Source of the DNA: Nocardia goodfellowii
GTDB taxonomy: Bacteria > Actinomycetota > Actinomycetes > Mycobacteriales > Mycobacteriaceae
Assembly: GCF_017875645.1 (NCBI RefSeq)
Contig: NZ_JAGGMR010000001.1
Span: 5,146,001-5,210,000 of the forward strand
Length of the DNA: 64,000 nucleotides
Direction: 5' to 3'
Shown piece after piece: positions 7,737 to 16,015 of the stretch. Positions within the stretch are counted from its first letter, which is position 1, and every line of letters begins with the position of its first letter. The position numbers and the translations under genes are program-made. The notes under the pieces are model-generated. The model did no database searches, had not been told where the DNA came from, and saw only the letters and a list, made by a program, of their open reading frames with translations.

Positions 7737-9518
7737 TCAGCGGCGCAACTCTTGGGCTTTGGCCTTGACGCCCTGCCACATCAGGTGCCAGGCGTCGGGG
7801 TCACCGCTGAAGATGGCTTTGCCGAGGTCTTTGACCTGTTCGTAACTGGCGTGCGGCGGGATGGGTGGTACCTCGGGGTCGCAGCGCACATCGAGCAGGA
7901 CCGGCTGGTCGGCGCTGAGCGCCCGGTCCCAGGCGTCGCCCAGATCGGCGGGGTCCTGCACCGCGATCGCCCGCACGCCCATGTCGCGCGCCAGCGCGGC
8001 ATAGGAGACATCCGGAAGTGACTGGGACTCTTCGAATTTCGGTGCACCGCCCATGGCGCGCAGCTCCCAGGTGACCTGATTGAGGTCGTTGTTGTGGAAT
8101 ACGCAGACGACCAATCTGGGGTCGCTCCACAAATGCTGGTAGCGGGTGATGGTCATCAGTTCGGCCAGCCCGTTCATCTGCATGGCGCCGTCGCCGACCA
8201 GGGCGATGGCGGGACGGTCGGGATGGGCGAACTTCGCACCGATGGCGTAGGGGACACCCGCGCCCATGGTGGCCAGAGTGCCCGACAGCGACGCGCGGAT
8301 CTGGCCACGCATGCGCAGGCAGCGGGCATACCAGTTGGTGGAGGAGCCGGAGTCGGCGGTGACGATGGCGTTGTCCGGAATGCGCTGGGACAGTTCCCAT
8401 ATCACGCGCATCGGGTTGATCGGTTCAGCGCCGACCATGGCCTGGTGTTCGACCGTCTGCCACCAGCGTTGCACGTTCTTCTCGATCGTTTCCCGCCACG
8501 AGCGGTTCGACTGCCGCTTCAGCAGCGGAACGAGTTCACGGAGTGTGGCGCGCGCGTCACCGACCAGATTGACCTCGGTGGGATAGCGCATACCGATGAG
8601 CGCGCCGTCGAGGTCGATCTGCACCGCTCGCGCCTGGTCCAGCTCCGGCATGAACTGGGTGTAGGGAAAGTTGGAGCCGATGATCAGCAGGGTGTCGCAG
8701 TCCCGCATGAGCTCATAGCTCGGGCGGGTGCCGAGCAAGCCGATCGAGCCGGTGACATAGGGCAGATCGTCGGGCAGCACATCTTTGCCCAGCAACGCTT
8801 TGGCCACTCCCGCGCCGGTCAGCTCGGCGAGCTCGCGCACTTCTGCCGCCGCGCCACGCGCGCCTTGGCCGATCAGTATCGCCACTCGTTCGCCGGCGTT
8901 CAGGATCTCGGCAGCCCGCTGAATCTCCGCGGCAGGCGGAACGGGAGTGGTCGTCAGGGGAGCGGGCGGGCTGGACGGCACCTGCTTGAACGCGTGCTGC
9001 GGCGGCTCGTAGGTTTCCTCCTGCAAGTCGGCCGGGATGATCACGGCGGTCGGAGCCCGCCGCGCCATGGCCGTCCGGAACGCCCGATCCAGCGCGTTGG
9101 GTAGCTGGCTCGCGACGTTGACCTGCACCAGATAATCCGAGGCCACGTCTTTGAACAGATTCTGCAGGTCGACCTCCTGCTGATAGCTGCCGCCCATCGC
9201 GCCGCGAGCGGTCTGTCCCACTATCGCGACGACCGGCACATGATCGAGTTTGGCGTCGTAGAGACCGTTGAGCAGATGGATCGCGCCCGGTCCCGAGGTG
9301 GCGATACACACGCCGACCTGGCCGCTGAACTTGGCGTAGCCCACGGCCTCGAACGCTGCCATCTCCTCATGCCGGGCCTGCACGAAACGGGGGTTGTTGT
9401 CGGCGCGGCCGAACGCGGCCACCAAGCCGTTGATGCCGTCGCCCGGATAGCCGAAAACCTGCTCGACACCCCATTCCCGCAGCCGCTGCAGCACATAGTC
9501 CGACACCTGCGTCGACAT
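7737..9518 (-). CDS. Thiamine-pyrophosphate enzyme, pyruvate oxidase/dehydrogenase (PoxB) type
   Basis: The 593-residue product has the three-domain build of the acetolactate synthase/pyruvate oxidase family. The PYR domain carries the TPP-activating Glu in ARHEEMAAFEAVGYAKF (near residue 51), the middle domain the nucleotide-binding fold, and the C-terminal domain the TPP/metal motif GDGAMQMNGLAELMT. The GYPGDGINGL start and the long FHNNDLNQVTWE segment are typical of quinone-linked pyruvate dehydrogenases (PoxB) and related stress-induced enzymes, which convert pyruvate to acetate and CO2. ATG 9518 is preceded by AGGAGG five bases away; the longer frame to 9545 lacks this. The exact substrate is inferred. 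Confidence 0.85.
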   Translation of the reverse strand: MSTQVSDYVLQRLREWGVEQVFGYPGDGINGLVAAFGRADNNPRFVQARHEEMAAFEAVGYAKFSGQVGVCIATSGPGAIHLLNGLYDAKLDHVPVVAIVGQTARGAMGGSYQQEVDLQNLFKDVASDYLVQVNVASQLPNALDRAFRTAMARRAPTAVIIPADLQEETYEPPQHAFKQVPSSPPAPLTTTPVPPAAEIQRAAEILNAGERVAILIGQGARGAAAEVRELAELTGAGVAKALLGKDVLPDDLPYVTGSIGLLGTRPSYELMRDCDTLLIIGSNFPYTQFMPELDQARAVQIDLDGALIGMRYPTEVNLVGDARATLRELVPLLKRQSNRSWRETIEKNVQRWWQTVEHQAMVGAEPINPMRVIWELSQRIPDNAIVTADSGSSTNWYARCLRMRGQIRASLSGTLATMGAGVPYAIGAKFAHPDRPAIALVGDGAMQMNGLAELMTITRYQHLWSDPRLVVCVFHNNDLNQVTWELRAMGGAPKFEESQSLPDVSYAALARDMGVRAIAVQDPADLGDAWDRALSADQPVLLDVRCDPEVPPIPPHASYEQVKDLGKAIFSGDPDAWHLMWQGVKAKAQELRR

Positions 9519-9615
9519 GTCACTCCTCCTGTGGTCGTGAGACAACCGATGTCGCCGCCCTGCCCGATCGGGCGCGGTAATCCGCCTCCGGTGCTCGCAC
9601 GGAGGAGGGCGACGG

Positions 9616-9846
9616 CTAGATGATCGAGATGACGATTCCCACCGCGGCCGCCGTGAACAGCGCGATGATGACCACGATCACGACGATCGCCCCGATACCG
9701 GTCACCGGGAAACGATGGCGGGTGGCGGGCTCGGGTGCGGACAGACCCGATGTCTGTGGCGTCTCCGGCGGGGTCGAACCCGGTGCGACGCCGCCGCCCG
9801 GCTCCAGGTCCGGGGTCTTGGCGGGGTCGGGATCCATGGCAGTCAT
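9616..9846 (-). CDS. DUF6480 family small membrane protein
   Basis: The 76-residue product has a Pro/Asp-rich head (PDPAKTPDLEPGGG) and one hydrophobic segment at the C-terminus (IGAIVVIVVIIALFTAAAVG), so it is a single-pass membrane protein. The head motif and the TSGLS segment identify DUF6480, a short actinobacterial family of unknown function. ATG 9846 has GGAG six bases upstream. A strong SigB/SigF-like promoter lies about 50 bases before it, and the pyruvate-oxidase-like gene follows 98 bases later on the same strand, so the two may share a transcript. Confidence 0.8.
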   Translation of the reverse strand: MTAMDPDPAKTPDLEPGGGVAPGSTPPETPQTSGLSAPEPATRHRFPVTGIGAIVVIVVIIALFTAAAVGIVISII

Positions 9847-9895
9847 TGGCCGCTCCTAACCGAATCGTGGGCGTGCGGGTGTGCCTGCCTGCGCT

Positions 9896-9920
9896 CTACC
9901 CTCGGCGCTCTGCGGCAAAC
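9896..9920 (-). promoter_or_regulatory. Candidate SigB/SigF-type promoter for the DUF6480 gene
   Basis: On the minus strand, GTTT (9920-9917), 15 bases, then GGGTAG (9901-9896). This is a close match to the actinobacterial general-stress sigma pattern GTTT-N15-GGGTA. It ends about 50 bases upstream of the ATG at 9846. It is the best member of a set of five sites in this window with identical 15-base spacing. Confidence 0.6.
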
Positions 9921-9947
9921 CCGGGGCGCGGACCGGGCCGCGGGCGC

Positions 9948-11288
9948 TCAGAGCAGGTGGAGTTCGCGCGCTCGGGTGGTGGTGAAGTCGACGCCGAAGT
10001 TGTTGAAGGTGAACGGCAACGGTGCGCCCGGGTCCAGGGTGGGCTCGGATCGCAGCTCGAAGGTCGAGGCCCGCAGCAGTTCGGCCAGCAGGGTGCTGGT
10101 GACGAAGAGTACGAGGTCGCGACCCGGACAGACCGCGGGGCCCGCGCTGAACGGCACCAGCTGCGGATATTGCGCGGCGCGACCGTCCAGCCAGATGTCG
10201 GGCGCGAACTCGTGGGCGAAGGGGAGCAGCTGGTCATCGCGATGGAAGGCGACGGCCGCGACCAGCAGCGCCGCGCCCCGGTCGATGGTGAACTGCTCGG
10301 TGCCGCTGCCCCACACGGTGTCCTCGGTGGTGTCCCGCAGGATCAGTGGCGTGGTCGGCCACAGGCGTACCGATTCCAGCACGCATGCGCGCGCATAGGG
10401 CAGCGTCGCGGTCGGCTCGCGCGCTTCGGCGACCGCCCGGGCGCGCTGCTCCGGGTGGGTGGCCAGCAGTGCCAAGGTCCGGCTCAGCGCCATGCCCGCC
10501 GCGTCGAAGGCGAACAGCCAGTGCGGAACCTGACCCACGGGATCCGCGGCTCCGGAGGCCGGGATGGAGGTGAGCGCACCGAGCAGGGTTTCCGGCTCGG
10601 CGGACTCGGCGTACCGGTACAGCGCGCCCGCGAATTCATCACGCCGTTTCCGGCGCTGCGGCGCCAGGAATGACCAGTTGGCTGCCGAACGTAGTCGCCA
10701 CAGTTGATCGGTGATCTCGTCGTCGTCGCGCGCGGCCGCGCCGAGCACCAGTCGGCGAACCAGCCGCCACCATGCGATGGTGAACTGTTCGGCATCGAGA
10801 TGGCCACGCCGCCAAGCGGTTTCGAGCAGGCTCTCGGCTTCGTCGGAAATGGCCGCGGTGAACGGCTCGGCCAGATGATGCAGCGGTGCGCCCGTGTCGA
10901 GGGCGGCCTCGTTCACGGCGCGGCGTTCCGTGCGCATTTTGCCCTCGGATATCAGGACGCCGTGCGGCTGGAACTGACGTAACGCCGCGCGCTTCTCCAG
11001 GTTCGCCGGATGGAACGGGGTGGGGGCCTGCTCCAGTACCCGTTCGACATCCGCCGGGTCGACGATGACCACCACCCGCCGGCCCGGCAGCACCAATTCC
11101 ACTGGACCGGAGCCGAACTCGCGCCGGAGTCGACGCATCCGCCGGACGGCGGCCCGGTCGGCCTGCGTCCGTTCCAGCAACCCGACCACCCGGCGTCGCC
11201 GGGCGATGACCCCGGCGGCGAAACCGGCGGCCCCCAGATCCGCCAACGTCGAAATCGCACGAACACCGGTCAGCCGGTGACCCGCCAT
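9948..11288 (-). CDS. Cytochrome P450
   Basis: The 446-residue product ends with the heme-binding segment PFSAGPAVCPGRDL (axial Cys387) and has the K-helix ExxR at Glu305/Arg308 (LESVRLWP). These two are decisive for a P450. The I-helix reads FDAAGMALSRTL at 261-272, where the usual (A/G)Gx(D/E)T acid-alcohol pair is replaced by Ala267 and Leu268. That suggests an altered oxygen-activation route, as in peroxide-driven or peroxidase-like P450s. I chose the ATG at 11288 because AGGAGG lies five bases upstream; 21 further codons upstream are open. It follows the EEP-family gene by 75 bases on the same strand. No ferredoxin gene is adjacent. Confidence 0.9.
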   Translation of the reverse strand: MAGHRLTGVRAISTLADLGAAGFAAGVIARRRRVVGLLERTQADRAAVRRMRRLRREFGSGPVELVLPGRRVVVIVDPADVERVLEQAPTPFHPANLEKRAALRQFQPHGVLISEGKMRTERRAVNEAALDTGAPLHHLAEPFTAAISDEAESLLETAWRRGHLDAEQFTIAWWRLVRRLVLGAAARDDDEITDQLWRLRSAANWSFLAPQRRKRRDEFAGALYRYAESAEPETLLGALTSIPASGAADPVGQVPHWLFAFDAAGMALSRTLALLATHPEQRARAVAEAREPTATLPYARACVLESVRLWPTTPLILRDTTEDTVWGSGTEQFTIDRGAALLVAAVAFHRDDQLLPFAHEFAPDIWLDGRAAQYPQLVPFSAGPAVCPGRDLVLFVTSTLLAELLRASTFELRSEPTLDPGAPLPFTFNNFGVDFTTTRARELHLL

Positions 11289-11363
11289 GCCATCCTCCTG
11301 AGTACTCGAACGCCCGTCTTCTGGTTGTTGATCTCTATCCGGCGATTCCACCTGCAGAGGGGG

Positions 11364-12236
11364 CTAAACGCCCGCCCGCGTCACAGCCGCCATCTCCGGC
11401 GCCATCGCACCGGGTGGGCGCGAGGGCACGCTGAGTTCGGCCAGCACGCCGTAGTGGTCACTGGCCTGGACCCCGTGTTCGTCCGGTGTGCGAAAGACGC
11501 GGTCGCAGGCTTCGACCCGCAGTGTGGGGCCGTAGTGGGTACCTCGAATCAGCACATAATCGATCCGCCGCCCTGGTATCAGCGGCATGTCACCGGCGCG
11601 TACCAGCGGGTTCTCCGGAGTGAAGGTATGTCCGGGCTCGCCGGGATGCGCCGACTCCCAGGCGTCGTAGTAGCTGACGCTGGTCCGGTCCAAAGATTGA
11701 CGGCCAGTCCAGAACCGCATACTCGCGGTGTCCGGAGCGGCGTCGAAGTCGCCGAGCACGATGACGTGGTGGCCTCGTTCGGCTACGAGGTCTTCGACGA
11801 GTCGGGCGGCGAGCACGGCTTGCCGTTCACGTTCGTACTCGAATCCACAGTGAAAGACAGGCTTGTGGTGGACGAGCAGTGCGGGACCGAAGGGTGGCGG
11901 TAGTGAGATTTCGGCGGCAAGCGTGCCCGACCAAGGGAATCGGGCGGCGCGCTCGTTGAATTCGAGGTCGGCGTGCCGCACTTGCCCGAAGGGCCGGCGA
12001 CTGGCCAGGATCGCACCGACACCGTCGGGCCCGGTGCGGATATGCGGGGCGATATGCCAGCCCGGGCCGAGGAGTTCGCTGACTTCGGCCGCGTCAGGCA
12101 CGGTGCGGACTTCCTGCAGCGCGACGATATCGGGTCGTAACCGCGCGAATTCCGCGGCGATCACCCGTCGTCGCGCCTGCCAGTCGGCATATGCCGACGC
12201 CAGCACATTGAACGTCACCACTTTCAAGGTCTGCAT
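11364..12236 (-). CDS. Endonuclease/exonuclease/phosphatase (EEP) family hydrolase
   Basis: The 290-residue product shows the metal-dependent EEP fold in order: TFNVLASAYADW near residue 8, LQEVR near 40 (metal-binding Glu), VLGDFDAAPD near 160 (catalytic Asp; the usual Asn of GDFN is Asp here), and the terminal RIDYVL and SDHYG (catalytic His). Family members cut DNA, RNA, lipids or nucleotides; the sequence does not say which. No signal peptide is present, so it is likely cytoplasmic. It starts 15 bases after the small gene at 12252-12566 and precedes the P450, suggesting one unit. Confidence 0.85.
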   Translation of the reverse strand: MQTLKVVTFNVLASAYADWQARRRVIAAEFARLRPDIVALQEVRTVPDAAEVSELLGPGWHIAPHIRTGPDGVGAILASRRPFGQVRHADLEFNERAARFPWSGTLAAEISLPPPFGPALLVHHKPVFHCGFEYERERQAVLAARLVEDLVAERGHHVIVLGDFDAAPDTASMRFWTGRQSLDRTSVSYYDAWESAHPGEPGHTFTPENPLVRAGDMPLIPGRRIDYVLIRGTHYGPTLRVEACDRVFRTPDEHGVQASDHYGVLAELSVPSRPPGAMAPEMAAVTRAGV

Positions 12237-12251
12237 ACTGCTCAGGCTGGG

Positions 12252-12566
12252 TCAGTCGGGTGGTTCCTGCACTCCCTCAGGGGTCGAGCCAGGGATGTTC
12301 GTCTCCGGGTCGACGCTTCCGTCGTAGCTGCCGGGGCCCAGATCTTCGGCGGGTTGCCGGACAGTGTTGTCCGCTGGTTGGGGTGCCGCGGCGACACCCG
12401 CCAGGCCCGCGGCGACGGTCTCGTCGGTGGTGTCGCGCTGGGGCTGGGCGGTTCTCGTCGCGGCGTCGAGGTCCGCGCGTAGTCGTGCCGCGGCCGCCTC
12501 GTCTCCGGCGTCTTCCGCGGTCGTGATGTCCTGGCGAAGCTGGGCGATAACGTCCTGGGAAACCAT
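12252..12566 (-). CDS. Small acidic hypothetical protein (104 aa)
   Basis: The ATG at 12566 is preceded by GGGAGGATCA, a strong ribosome site. The product opens with a charged helix (VIAQLRQDITTAEDAGDEAA then RLRADLDAATR), then a low-complexity tail rich in Pro, Gly, Asp and Glu. There is no signal or membrane segment. I do not recognise the family. Acidic, disordered proteins of this kind are common in actinobacterial stress regulons, and a SigB/SigF-like promoter lies about 75 bases upstream. The EEP gene follows 15 bases downstream. Confidence 0.65.
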   Translation of the reverse strand: MVSQDVIAQLRQDITTAEDAGDEAAAARLRADLDAATRTAQPQRDTTDETVAAGLAGVAAAPQPADNTVRQPAEDLGPGSYDGSVDPETNIPGSTPEGVQEPPD

Positions 12567-12641
12567 TGATCCTCCCTCGCTGGTGGATACCGCGGTATTG
12601 CCTTGGATCGGTGGATACCAATCGTCCGCGTAGTCGAGGCG

Positions 12642-12666
12642 CTACCCAGCACCCCGGTTGCTAATC
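12642..12666 (-). promoter_or_regulatory. Candidate SigB/SigF-type promoter for the 12252-12566 gene
   Basis: On the minus strand, GATT (12666-12663), 15 bases, then GGGTAG (12647-12642). This fits the Streptomyces SigB form GNNT-N14-16-GGGTA(C/T) in all but the last base, and uses the same -10 hexamer as the site at 9896-9920. It would feed the small acidic gene, the EEP gene and perhaps the P450. Confidence 0.5.
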
Positions 12667-12714
12667 CGTACTCCGGACGAATGTCACGTGATCTCAGCTA
12701 TCCGGAAAGGCCGT

Positions 12715-12739
12715 GTTTACCGACCGCGAATCGCGGTAG
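12715..12739 (+). promoter_or_regulatory. Candidate SigB/SigF-type promoter for the SDR gene
   Basis: GTTT at 12715-12718, 15 bases, then CGGTAG at 12734-12739, about 40 bases before the ATG at 12781. One base differs from GGGTAG. It is back to back with the minus-strand site at 12642-12666, so the two divergent units may be induced together. Confidence 0.45.
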
Positions 12740-12780
12740 TCGCCAAGCACGTGGCGCAACTACAGAGGAGGAGTCGGTCA

Positions 12781-13620
12781 ATGGGATTTCCTGAACAGCA
12801 GCAAGCGGTACCGGGGACGCAGAACCAGATGACTCCGGTGCCGGACTGCGGCGAGGACAGCTACCAGGGGTCGGGCAAGTTGACCGGCAAATCGGCCGTG
12901 ATCACCGGCGCGGACAGCGGCATCGGCCGCGCGGTGGCGATCGCGTTCGCGCGCGAAGGCGCGGACGTCTTGATCTCCTATCTGAGCGAGGACGACGACG
13001 CGAAGGAGGTGGCCGCGCTCGTCGAGCAGGCCGGGCGTAAAGCGGTCCTCGTGCGCGGCGATCTCGCCGAGCCGGGGCACTGCCGGACCGTCATCGACCG
13101 CGCCGCGCAGGAATTCGGCAAGATCGATGTCCTGGTCAGCAACGCGGCCTACCAGATGACCCACGAAACCCTGGAAGAGATCAGCGACGACGAATTCGAC
13201 TACACCTTCCACCTGAACGTCAGCGCGTACTTCCGTTTGGTCAAGGCCGCCCTGCCGCATATGCCCGAGGGCGCGTCGATTATCGGCAGCTCCTCGGTCA
13301 ATTCCGATATGCCCTCACCCACGCTGGCCCCGTACGCCGCCACCAAGGCGGCCATCGCGAACTTCTCCGCCAGCCTGGCCCAGCTGCTGGGCGACCGCGG
13401 CATCCGCGTGAACAGCGTGGCGCCGGGACCGATCTGGACCCCGCTGATCCCGTCGACGATGCCGCCCGAGAAGGTCGCCAAATTCGGCGACGATGTTCCG
13501 CTCGGCCGAGCCGGCCAACCCGCCGAGCTGGCCCCCGCCTACGTCCTGCTCGCCTCGGACGACGGCAGCTACATCTCGGGTGCGCGCATAGCCGTCACCG
13601 GCGGTCGGCCGATCTTGTAA
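12781..13620 (+). CDS. Short-chain dehydrogenase/reductase (SDR), stress-associated subgroup
   Basis: The 279-residue product has a 35-residue N-terminal extension (including PDCGEDSYQGSGKL) and then the classical SDR Rossmann fold: nucleotide site TGADSGIGRAVA near residue 43, NAAYQ near 121, catalytic Tyr and Lys in YAATKAAI near 182, and the C-terminal SGARIAVTGGRPIL. The extension is typical of the YghA/general-stress-protein-39 type of SDR. The ATG has GGAGGAG eight bases upstream. It uses NAD(P)H to reduce an aldehyde or ketone, substrate unknown. A stress-sigma-like promoter precedes it and a strong hairpin follows. Confidence 0.9.
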   Translation: MGFPEQQQAVPGTQNQMTPVPDCGEDSYQGSGKLTGKSAVITGADSGIGRAVAIAFAREGADVLISYLSEDDDAKEVAALVEQAGRKAVLVRGDLAEPGHCRTVIDRAAQEFGKIDVLVSNAAYQMTHETLEEISDDEFDYTFHLNVSAYFRLVKAALPHMPEGASIIGSSSVNSDMPSPTLAPYAATKAAIANFSASLAQLLGDRGIRVNSVAPGPIWTPLIPSTMPPEKVAKFGDDVPLGRAGQPAELAPAYVLLASDDGSYISGARIAVTGGRPIL

Positions 13621-13630
13621 AACGAACACG

Positions 13631-13665
13631 ACGGTCGGGCCGAGGCGACGCCTCGGCCCGACCGT
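13631..13665. terminator. Strong bidirectional hairpin terminator
   Basis: A near-perfect inverted repeat of about 16 bp (CGGTCGGGCCGAGG paired with CCTCGGCCCGACCG) around a tight loop lies eleven bases after the SDR stop and 27 bases beyond the stop of the converging MarR gene. It has no long T-run but is by far the most stable hairpin nearby. Confidence 0.8.
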
Positions 13666-13692
13666 TCTGCGGTACTGGATAGGCGTGCCGAA

Positions 13693-14208
13693 TCACGGCC
13701 GGTCAGCTACTGCCTGCTGGGGGTCGGCGTCCGAATTCCCCGCGGGGAGTTCGTTGAGCACCTCGAGCAGTCTGGACAGCGCGGGCAGCGCGTGGTCGAG
13801 TGCCGCGACGTCGGCGCTGTCGAGCCGTCCGATCGCGTCGCGCAGCAATTCCGTACTGGTGCGGTCGTAGCGGGCGAGTAGTTCGCGGGCGCGCGGGGCG
13901 GCCGAGAGGGTCGCGACTCGGTTGTCGGCGTGGGAGCGTTCCCGGCGGACGAGATCGCTCGCGCTCATGACGCGGACCAGGTTGCTGATCGTCGACGGCG
14001 CCACGCGGAGTTGGGCGGCGACTCGGCCGGGGGCCATGTCGCCGTGCTCGACGAGCAGGCGCAGGAGTTCGATCTGCGCCTCGGGCAGGTCGGGAAGTCC
14101 TGCGGCGGAGCGGGTCCGGCGCAGCACGGCCCGGCGAAGCGGGCCCAGCATGACCCCGAGGCGCGGACCGACGTCGTTCGGATCGGCGTCGGATGTCATG
14201 TCTCGCAT
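13693..14208 (-). CDS. MarR-family transcriptional regulator
   Basis: The product (171 residues) has the MarR winged helix: helix-turn-helix around RVAAQLRVAPSTISNLVRVM and the wing SDLVRRERSHADNRVATLSA. MarR proteins bind as dimers to short palindromes and are usually released by small ligands or oxidants. I chose the ATG at 14208, which has AGAGG five bases upstream; ATGs at 14238 and 14199 are alternatives. It is divergent from a secreted carboxylesterase gene, and a palindrome lies between them, so it probably represses itself and the esterase. Confidence 0.85.
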   Translation of the reverse strand: MRDMTSDADPNDVGPRLGVMLGPLRRAVLRRTRSAAGLPDLPEAQIELLRLLVEHGDMAPGRVAAQLRVAPSTISNLVRVMSASDLVRRERSHADNRVATLSAAPRARELLARYDRTSTELLRDAIGRLDSADVAALDHALPALSRLLEVLNELPAGNSDADPQQAVADRP

Positions 14209-14242
14209 TGTGCCTCTTGCGCCCACGGCGATTCGCATTTAG

Positions 14243-14255
14243 TTTTGTCGCAAAA
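14243..14255. promoter_or_regulatory. Palindromic operator candidate between marR and esterase
   Basis: TTTTG-TCG-CAAAA, an AT-rich perfect inverted repeat in an otherwise GC-rich region, sits midway in the 91-base divergent gap. Size and position fit a MarR-dimer operator over both promoters. Confidence 0.5.
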
Positions 14256-14299
14256 TTGTTGTTCGTGGCCGCCGGCGCGAGCAGATCACAGGAGTCGCG

Positions 14300-15922
14300 T
14301 TGACCCATTTCCGAGCCCGCTGTGCCGAGCTGTCGCGGTGCGCGGCCGCTGTGATCGCCGCAATAGTGTTGTCGCTGAGCGCTTCTCACTATCTGCCGGT
14401 CGCCCAGGCGGAGCCCGCCGGCGCTCTCGTCACCGTCACGGGCGGCACGGTCCGCGGTTTCGAGTCCGACGGCATCACCAAGTTCCACGGCATTCCCTAC
14501 GCGGCATCCACGGCGGGCGCGGGGCGTTTCGCGCCGCCGCGCCCGGTCGAGCCCTGGGCCGGCATCCGCGACGCGAATCGGCATGGGCCGCAATGCCCGC
14601 AGGCGAGCCCGATGGCTGGTCTGCCCGCGTTGCAGGAGTCGAGCGAGGATTGCCTGAGCATCGACCTCTACGTGCCGCCCGCCGCGGCGGGGGAGCGGCT
14701 ACCGGTGATGGTGTGGATCTACGGCGGCGGCTTTCTGCTGGGGTCGAACGCCCAGTACGATTCCCCGTCGCGGTTGGTGCGCGAGGGGCGCGTAATCGTC
14801 GCGATCCCGAACTATCGCGTCGGCCCGTTCGGCTTCCTGGCATTGCCGGAACTGGCCGCGTCGCACGGCGCCACCGGCACCTACGGCATCCTCGATCAAC
14901 AGGCCGCGCTGCGCTGGATCCAGGACAACGCCGCCGCGTTCGGTGGCGACCCCGGCAATGTCACGCTGATGGGTGAATCCGCCGGCGGGATGAGCGTGTG
15001 CACCCAGATCGCCTCGCCCGGCGCGCGCGGACTCTATGCCAAAGCCATTGTGCAGAGCGGGGCTTGCGCGCGTAGCCCGCTTGTCCCGCCGTCGCTCGAG
15101 CAGGCCTACCAGCGCGCGCGGGACTACAGCGCCGACATGGGCTGTGCCGACGCGGCGACGCGCCTCCAGTGTCTGCGCGACCTGCCGGTCGAACGGCTGT
15201 TGAACTCGCCGACGACCCGATTGGCGTCCATGACCGCCGGCTGGACGCCGGTACTCGACGGCGTGGTCGTCACCCGGAATCCGGAAGACGCCTTCGCCGC
15301 GGGCGCGGCCCGCGACCTCCCGATGATCGTCGGCAGCAACGCCGAGGAAGGCGCGACCTTCCTGCTGCTCACCGACTTCGCCCAGGGCCGGATACCCGAC
15401 TCCGACGACTACGTCTCCTGGGTGCGCCATTTCTTCGACGCCGACGCCGAACGCGTACTGGCCCGGTATCCGGAGACCGGTTTCGGCTCCGCGGCACTGG
15501 CCAAGCAGGCAGTGATCACCGACGGATTCTTCGCGTGCCCAGCGCTGTTCACCACCGCGGCGGCACAGGCGGGCGGGGCGACGGTGTGGCAGTACCGATT
15601 CACCGACTCCTTGTTGCCGCCCAACCCCGTGATCACCGGAGCCTTCCACGCCGCCGACGTGCTGTACCTGTTCTCCTCGGTGCAGGGCATGCCGGTGCCG
15701 CTGCCGCCGCAAGCCGCGGGCCTGGCGCACCGAATGCAGGACACCTGGGCACATTTCGCGTACACCGGGCGACCGGACAGCGCGGCGTTCGAGAACTGGC
15801 GGCCCTGGCGGCCCGAGGATCCGGGCGCGATCACCCTCGACCGGACGGGCAGCCCGATCGGCCACGATTTCGCCGCCATCCACCGCTGCGACCTGTGGTC
15901 GGGGATCGCCCGCATCGGGTGA
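14300..15922 (+). CDS. Secreted carboxylesterase (type B esterase family)
   Basis: The 540-residue product begins with a Sec signal (hydrophobic stretch at about 12-32, cleavage near AQAEP). It has the type-B carboxylesterase signature: YGGGF oxyanion segment, nucleophile Ser in GESAGG, acid in NAEEGATF, and the catalytic His in GAFHAADVLY, plus EDCLSIDLYVP. Such enzymes hydrolyse carboxylic esters outside the cell. The start is a TTG at 14300 with AGGAG five bases upstream. It is divergent from the MarR gene, its probable regulator. Confidence 0.9.
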   Translation: MTHFRARCAELSRCAAAVIAAIVLSLSASHYLPVAQAEPAGALVTVTGGTVRGFESDGITKFHGIPYAASTAGAGRFAPPRPVEPWAGIRDANRHGPQCPQASPMAGLPALQESSEDCLSIDLYVPPAAAGERLPVMVWIYGGGFLLGSNAQYDSPSRLVREGRVIVAIPNYRVGPFGFLALPELAASHGATGTYGILDQQAALRWIQDNAAAFGGDPGNVTLMGESAGGMSVCTQIASPGARGLYAKAIVQSGACARSPLVPPSLEQAYQRARDYSADMGCADAATRLQCLRDLPVERLLNSPTTRLASMTAGWTPVLDGVVVTRNPEDAFAAGAARDLPMIVGSNAEEGATFLLLTDFAQGRIPDSDDYVSWVRHFFDADAERVLARYPETGFGSAALAKQAVITDGFFACPALFTTAAAQAGGATVWQYRFTDSLLPPNPVITGAFHAADVLYLFSSVQGMPVPLPPQAAGLAHRMQDTWAHFAYTGRPDSAAFENWRPWRPEDPGAITLDRTGSPIGHDFAAIHRCDLWSGIARIG

Positions 15923-15963
15923 GCCGGTATTTCGGTCACGGCGATCCAAAGGGTTCTGCTGGG

Positions 15964-15995
15964 GGGACGACGGCGGTGATACTGCCAGTCGTCCC
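15964..15995 (+). promoter_or_regulatory. Hairpin in the leader of the ssu operon
   Basis: GGGACGAC (15964-15971) pairs with GTCGTCCC (15988-15995), extended inward by GGC/GCC pairs with one bulge. It ends 20 bases before the ssuC ATG and 40 bases after the esterase stop. It could be the esterase terminator, an attenuator or an operator for sulfur control; the sequence does not decide. Confidence 0.4.
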
Positions 15996-16015
15996 GTATC
16001 CGTCCCAGGAGAACC

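Noticed and set aside
11341..11372. Possible stress-sigma promoter before the P450 (GTTT-N15-TGGAAT)
   Set aside because: The -10 part matches poorly compared with the five accepted sites.
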